Below, in pieces: positions 23,048-26,870 of a stretch of DNA of 26,870 nt. The position numbers and the translations under genes were made by a program. The notes beneath the pieces are model-generated. The model ran no database searches and had not been told where the DNA came from. It saw only the letters and a list, made by a program, of their open reading frames with translations. The first letter of the stretch is position 1, and each line of letters opens with the position of its first letter. This stretch comes from Treponemataceae bacterium (GTDB taxonomy: Bacteria; Spirochaetota; Spirochaetia; Treponematales; Treponemataceae): positions 1 through 26,870 of the forward strand of contig JAILRX010000106.1 of NCBI GenBank assembly GCA_024697985.1, read 5' to 3'.

Positions 23048-25198
23048 TCAGTTTTCCCCAAAATAATTGTTTACGTCATCGCGCTTGAGCACTATAAGCG
23101 AAAGGTCGTCGAACAATCCTGCTTCACCACAGAATTTTTCAAGTTCAGAAATAATCGTGTCACGGATTTGTGTGGCAGTTTTGGACTTGTTTTCAACCAG
23201 AAGTTTTTCTACCCTTTCAATGCCGAACGGCTCGAAATTTTGGTTTATAGATTCAGTCAATCCATCTGTATACAAAAGAAGGATGTCGCTTCGTTTCATG
23301 ATGAAATCAGACTGCACGGAAGAAACCGGCAGTTCAGACAAACCGATGGCACCGTACTGAAGGTCTGAATTTTCCGGCCCGATTTTTCGTACTTCCCCGG
23401 TAAACGAATCAAACAGAATCGGATTCGGATGGCTGGCACGGACAAGTGAAACGTTGCACTCATCAGTTTGGGAAATCGGACTGAATTTTACAAGGACTCC
23501 GGTAAGATAATTGTCGACAGAACCCTTTTCCTCGCAAAACGCTCGGTTGATTTTATCAAGAGTAAACGAGAGAGCTTCGGACTTTTCGTAGGAAATTTCA
23601 AAGTTCTTGGAAATCAGATTTTTGACCAGCATGGTTATCAGACCGGATCCAAGGCCGTGCCCTGAAACATCAAAAAGTGAAAGTCCCTTAATTTCGCCAG
23701 AATCTGTATGGTAAAAATCGTATAAATCCCCGCTTACGATATTCAACGGTTTGTAGGCGACTGCAATCTGCCAGCCCTTGAAATAGGCTATGGTTTTCGG
23801 AAGCAGCTTCTGCTGAACTTTGGCGGCCATTTTCAAGTCGAGGTTTGAATGCCTGATTTCCTGCTCAAGCTTGTGGTTTGCTTCTGAAATAATCTCAGTC
23901 TTTTTGGTAACTTCAGCCTTTAGGTTTTCATTGAGATAATCAATCTTAATGGCCAAGCTGTTGAAATCACGTGTGAGTACGACGATAAATCCGATGATTG
24001 TAAGCTGCCAGCCAAAAAGCGAAAAATACGGCAAGAGGAGGTTGTTGAACCCCAGCCGGATAATCAGATCGGCCACAATAGTTGCGATAAACGGCGAATA
24101 GCAGATCGTAATGATATGACATTTCGTGTGTTTTTTATCACGGATAAACGCAAAGGTCATGTAAACGAATACAATAAAAAAATGCATCACGAGGAAAATC
24201 ACCATGTAAGGACAGATTCTCATCAGCTGGACATAATCCTTCATGAAAAGAATTATCAGTATTGGAAGAAGCAGAAAAATCTGCCTCAAATACCTCATGA
24301 TTCTAGTTTCCCTATAATTCAAAAAGTGCACGACAAAAGAAGTGACAAAGTAAGCGATGATGAAAGACGGAATACAAAGCGTCAGTTTTATGAAAGTGAT
24401 GTACGGAATATCGTAATTGGCATACCAGGGAACTTCCGGCGCAAAAAACGAAGTCAGCAAAAACATCGTGGCAAGATTGACGATTGCAAAATCGAGATAC
24501 TGGGAATTTTTCTGTTTGTTTTTGGCAAAAAAGTACATCATCAGGAATAAAAGAAGAGAACAGAACAACCCGCCTTCAAAAAACATATAGATTCTTGAAG
24601 TCAAAAAAGTCCTGTTGTTCGAGATGGTTTCGGCCGTCTCTTCCTCGGTGATGATGACATTATTCGAAAGAGTTGCTGTTCCAAGACAAAAAACCTTGAT
24701 AAGGATCATGTTCTTGCCGTCACGGTTCAAATATTCTTTTGGCAGATAAAAATACTGGCTTTGATATTGTGCACTTTGATAGTTCGGTGGAAAGGAACCG
24801 TAGCGCCAGATGTATTTTCCGTTCAAAAAAAGCGTGTCAGAAAAATGAAGATACGGTATTACAAGTCCTAAATTAATGTCCTTGAGGTTTTCAGGTATTT
24901 CGAATTCGGTTTTGAGCCAGACATAGCTTCCGACAGAACCGACAAGATCCGAAAGGTTGTTCCGTTTGCTCGTATCAAGCGGCTTAAATTCGTTAAGGGC
25001 TGAAATGAACTCCAGGTCGGATTCATTTTCAGGTTCGACAAAATAGGCATAGGCCCAGGAAAAAGTTCCGTCAAGATTGATGACATCAAACTGTTCATCC
25101 TCAGAATCTTTATCCGAACATCCAGAAAAGCAAAAAACGAAAAAAAACAGTGAACTCAAAAATAATGAATATCCGAAAACTTTTCTCAAACCTTTCAT
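23048..25198 (-). CDS. Membrane-bound SpoIIE/RsbU-type serine phosphatase with 7TMR-DISM-like sensor
   Basis: The protein has 716 residues from the ATG at 25198. It begins with a signal peptide ending in a lipobox (CFSGC, Cys27). An extracytoplasmic beta domain (about 40-185; WLKTEFEIPENL, DTLFLNGKYIWRYGSFP) resembles 7TMR-DISM sensor domains. Seven membrane helices (about 200-410) and a coiled coil (about 415-455) follow. The PP2C domain has all key motifs: SGDLYDF (489-495), DVSGHG (510-515), an RASHPNPIL strand, LLYTDG (641-646) and DDLSL (697-701). It should be an active, metal-dependent phosphatase, in known systems acting on anti-anti-sigma (STAS) proteins; no such partner is in this window. 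Starts further upstream (ATG at 25210 or 25240, TTG at 25270) are less likely because they would push the signal peptide inward. No Shine-Dalgarno. Confidence 0.9.
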   Translation of the reverse strand: MKGLRKVFGYSLFLSSLFFFVFCFSGCSDKDSEDEQFDVINLDGTFSWAYAYFVEPENESDLEFISALNEFKPLDTSKRNNLSDLVGSVGSYVWLKTEFEIPENLKDINLGLVIPYLHFSDTLFLNGKYIWRYGSFPPNYQSAQYQSQYFYLPKEYLNRDGKNMILIKVFCLGTATLSNNVIITEEETAETISNNRTFLTSRIYMFFEGGLFCSLLLFLMMYFFAKNKQKNSQYLDFAIVNLATMFLLTSFFAPEVPWYANYDIPYITFIKLTLCIPSFIIAYFVTSFVVHFLNYRETRIMRYLRQIFLLLPILIILFMKDYVQLMRICPYMVIFLVMHFFIVFVYMTFAFIRDKKHTKCHIITICYSPFIATIVADLIIRLGFNNLLLPYFSLFGWQLTIIGFIVVLTRDFNSLAIKIDYLNENLKAEVTKKTEIISEANHKLEQEIRHSNLDLKMAAKVQQKLLPKTIAYFKGWQIAVAYKPLNIVSGDLYDFYHTDSGEIKGLSLFDVSGHGLGSGLITMLVKNLISKNFEISYEKSEALSFTLDKINRAFCEEKGSVDNYLTGVLVKFSPISQTDECNVSLVRASHPNPILFDSFTGEVRKIGPENSDLQYGAIGLSELPVSSVQSDFIMKRSDILLLYTDGLTESINQNFEPFGIERVEKLLVENKSKTATQIRDTIISELEKFCGEAGLFDDLSLIVLKRDDVNNYFGEN

Positions 25199-25205
25199 AT
25201 TTAAT

Positions 25206-25234
25206 ATCATACAGCAAAACGGATAATAACTAAA
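25206..25234 (-). promoter_or_regulatory. Possible promoter of the membrane phosphatase gene
   Basis: TATGAT (25206-25211) matches the -10 box at five of six bases and ends 7 bp before the ATG at 25198. The -35 position (TTTAGT, 25229-25234) is weak. There is no Shine-Dalgarno between it and the start. Confidence 0.35.
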
Positions 25235-25296
25235 CAACATTTTTTGCGCCACCGAAATCTTACACCTCAATTGTTAACCGTTATAATTTTACTAAG

Positions 25297-25325
25297 TTGA
25301 CAATAAACATTCGTTTTGCTATAAC
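25297..25325 (+). promoter_or_regulatory. Strong promoter of the sodium:solute symporter gene
   Basis: TTGACA (25297-25302) is a perfect -35, with a 17-bp spacer and TATAAC (25320-25325) preceded by TGC. A second possible promoter lies just upstream (CTTACA 25259-25264, 17 bp, TATAAT 25282-25287). The leader has an AGGGG Shine-Dalgarno (25336-25340) 5 bp before the ATG. Confidence 0.75.
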
Positions 25326-25345
25326 TTTGAAAAACAGGGGAAATC

Positions 25346-26740
25346 ATGAATACAACTTTTATCATCGCTTTAGCTATATATCTTTTGGTCTTCATCATAA
25401 TCGGAATTCTGGACTTAAAGAAAATAAAAAACTTTACAGATTATTCTGTCGCCGGAAAAAATCAGGAAGAATTTGCAGTCCTCATGACTCTTTTGGCAAC
25501 CGTAATCGGAGCATCGACAACAATCGGAATAACAGACACTGTCTATAAAATCGGATTTCCTGGAATCTGGTGGCTGGCATTCGGTGCGTTAGGTCTTGTC
25601 TTACAGGCCGTATTTCTTTCAGAAAAAGTCAGGGACATAAATGCTGATACCCTGCCGGATCTTGCCAACAAGACGGTCGGTAAAAGTGCCGAATTAATCA
25701 TAGCACTTATCATCGTAATTTCTTGGATTGGAGTAATCGCAGGACAGCTTGTCGCAATGAACAGCCTGATAAGTTTTGCCCTGGGTAAAAACAGCAGATG
25801 GATTTTTGCAATTGTAGCCATAATCGTAATCGCCTACACTATGATTGGCGGCCAGATGTCAGTCGTAAAAACCGACAAAGTTCAGCTTTGCCTTATTTTA
25901 TTTGGAATGCTGCTTTGCATGGTCTTTCTGTATTCAACAAAAGACGAAAACAACCTGGAAATTGGCAAAAACATCGAGCTTTTGAACGAAAACTACAGTC
26001 TTTCAACTCTTTTCATGCAGTTTTTTGTTATCGGCGGAGTTTATTTTCTAGGTCCGGACATCATGTCCAGAAACTTCATCTGTAAGGATGGTAAAACCGC
26101 AAAAAAAAGCGCCTGGATTTCAGGCTGCGTACTGCTGGCCTTTTCAGTAATCATAACCTTTATCGGAATGTGGCTCAGGTACAATGTTGCCCCGGAAAAA
26201 CTTGCCGGAAAAAGCGCCCTCATGTACGCCGTTTCTATCATGCCTAAACCTCTTGCCATAATTATGATTTTCGCATTGCTTTCTGCAATTCTTTCATCGA
26301 CAGACACCTGCCTCATCAACGCATCATCAATCTTTGCAAAGGACATCCTTAAAAAAGAAAGCGTGCTTGCAGTCCGACTCACGGTCCTCGTAATCGGAGC
26401 ACTTTCGCTCGTGCTCGCACTTATCGGCCGAAGCGACATCATGGCCCTTTTGACAGGAGCCTACTCCATTTACACACCGGGCGTAATTTTTCCGCTGATG
26501 ATAGCAATTTTTGTCTGGCACAAAAAGGATTTACGAAAAGGACTCTGGATTGCAGCCGTAATTGCCGGCGGACTTTTCGGACTTGCCGGAAGCTACTTCA
26601 AGCCGCTTTTGGTCAAGGCAGGCTTGCCTCAGGGATTTTTCCCATACCTTCCGCTCATCGGAATGGCACTTTCCCTGATTCTCGCACTCATTTCAGTAAA
26701 GTGGAAAAGTCAGTCTGAAGAAAAAAATTTTAGGATTTGA
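25346..26740 (+). CDS. Sodium:solute symporter family protein (SSS)
   Basis: The protein has 464 residues with about thirteen transmembrane helices. FTDYSVAGKNQEEFAVLMTL followed by ATVIGASTTIG is the characteristic SSS opening. It also shows IGVIAGQLVAMNSLI, YTMIGGQMSVVKTDKVQ, and the later ALLSAILSSTDTCLINASSIFAKDI segment, which carries the conserved Ser/Asp Na+-site region. Members bring in proline, pantothenate, sugars, iodide or other solutes with sodium; the substrate cannot be assigned. It is transcribed divergently from the phosphatase gene with a strong promoter and Shine-Dalgarno. The 3' end overlaps the convergent EamA-like gene by 11 bp. The tail after the last helix is short and basic. 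Confidence 0.92.
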   Translation: MNTTFIIALAIYLLVFIIIGILDLKKIKNFTDYSVAGKNQEEFAVLMTLLATVIGASTTIGITDTVYKIGFPGIWWLAFGALGLVLQAVFLSEKVRDINADTLPDLANKTVGKSAELIIALIIVISWIGVIAGQLVAMNSLISFALGKNSRWIFAIVAIIVIAYTMIGGQMSVVKTDKVQLCLILFGMLLCMVFLYSTKDENNLEIGKNIELLNENYSLSTLFMQFFVIGGVYFLGPDIMSRNFICKDGKTAKKSAWISGCVLLAFSVIITFIGMWLRYNVAPEKLAGKSALMYAVSIMPKPLAIIMIFALLSAILSSTDTCLINASSIFAKDILKKESVLAVRLTVLVIGALSLVLALIGRSDIMALLTGAYSIYTPGVIFPLMIAIFVWHKKDLRKGLWIAAVIAGGLFGLAGSYFKPLLVKAGLPQGFFPYLPLIGMALSLILALISVKWKSQSEEKNFRI

Positions 26741-26870
26741 CCTCACTGATAAAAAGTCCTGCAATAGTGACGGCGGCCCCGATTCCGCCAAGAACCGTGA
26801 TTTTTTCGCCAAGGAAAAAGAAGGCAAACAAAATAGTTACGACAGGAATCAGATAAATCATGCAGCTGAT
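26730..26870 (-). CDS. EamA/DMT-family transporter, C-terminal end only (partial)
   Basis: Only the last 46 codons and the stop are inside the window. The sequence IYLIPVVTILFAFFFLGEKI followed by TVLGGIGAAVTIAGLFISE is the classic last two helices of a 10-TM EamA (drug/metabolite) transporter, including the LGE(x) loop. The stop (TAA, 26730-26732) lies within the convergent symporter gene. Substrate unknown. Confidence 0.8.
   Translation of the reverse strand: MSCMIYLIPVVTILFAFFFLGEKITVLGGIGAAVTIAGLFISEVKS

Noticed and set aside
24116..24550. A 144-codon plus-strand frame opposite the membrane phosphatase
   Set aside because: It is the reverse of transmembrane-helix codons, with no ribosome-binding site.

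Overview
The window looks like chromosomal DNA of a spirochaete, most likely a host-associated Treponema. The evidence is a combination of traits: a treponemal outer-membrane barrel paired with an OmpA-tailed repeat protein, a large orphan protein that resembles a spirochaete-only family, a membrane SpoIIE/RsbU-type phosphatase with a 7TMR-DISM-like sensor, and an OmpA domain whose diaminopimelate-binding Asp is Asn. There are no phage, IS, CRISPR, rRNA or tRNA signals. The species cannot be named from the sequence alone.

Layout. Bases 1-3805 (minus strand) hold dnaJ followed by two membrane proteins with decayed PP2C/SpoIIE-like domains and the start of a VanY-type D,D-carboxypeptidase lipoprotein. 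All are tightly spaced or overlapping, so this is one operon with its own promoter in front of dnaJ. Bases 3887-8606 (minus) hold asnA, a 311-codon gene that looks like a radical-SAM fold without its iron-sulfur motif, grpE and dnaK, closed by a strong terminator. Bases 8628-11762 (minus) hold a 1044-residue TPR/GAF-like/GGDEF diguanylate cyclase. Bases 11828-12018 are a GC-rich tandem repeat of about 33 bp that codes for nothing I can support. Bases 12024-16280 (minus) hold an outer-membrane barrel translationally coupled to a 1043-residue periplasmic protein of repeated FlgD/Ig-like units ending in an OmpA domain.

A compact divergent promoter region (16281-16401) leads to the plus-strand rnfCDGEAB operon (16402-21365), which encodes a complete Rnf ferredoxin:NAD+ oxidoreductase and ends in a perfect hairpin terminator. 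Next come a plus-strand 511-residue orphan gene, a convergent minus-strand membrane phosphatase with intact PP2C motifs, a divergent plus-strand sodium:solute symporter, and the 3' end of a convergent EamA-type transporter.

Themes. The window mixes protein folding, cell-envelope and signalling genes (one intact and two decayed SpoIIE-like proteins, one GGDEF protein) with membrane energetics (Rnf builds an ion gradient, the symporter would spend one). The most unusual signals are: (1) several genes with no Shine-Dalgarno whose predicted -10 box ends 6-7 nt before the ATG, implying leaderless mRNAs (rnfC and the 511-residue gene are the best cases), alongside genes with good Shine-Dalgarno sites; (2) the tandem pair of pseudo-phosphatases behind dnaJ; (3) the 311-codon ORF that continues in the same frame as asnA after one stop codon; (4) the GC-rich tandem repeat.
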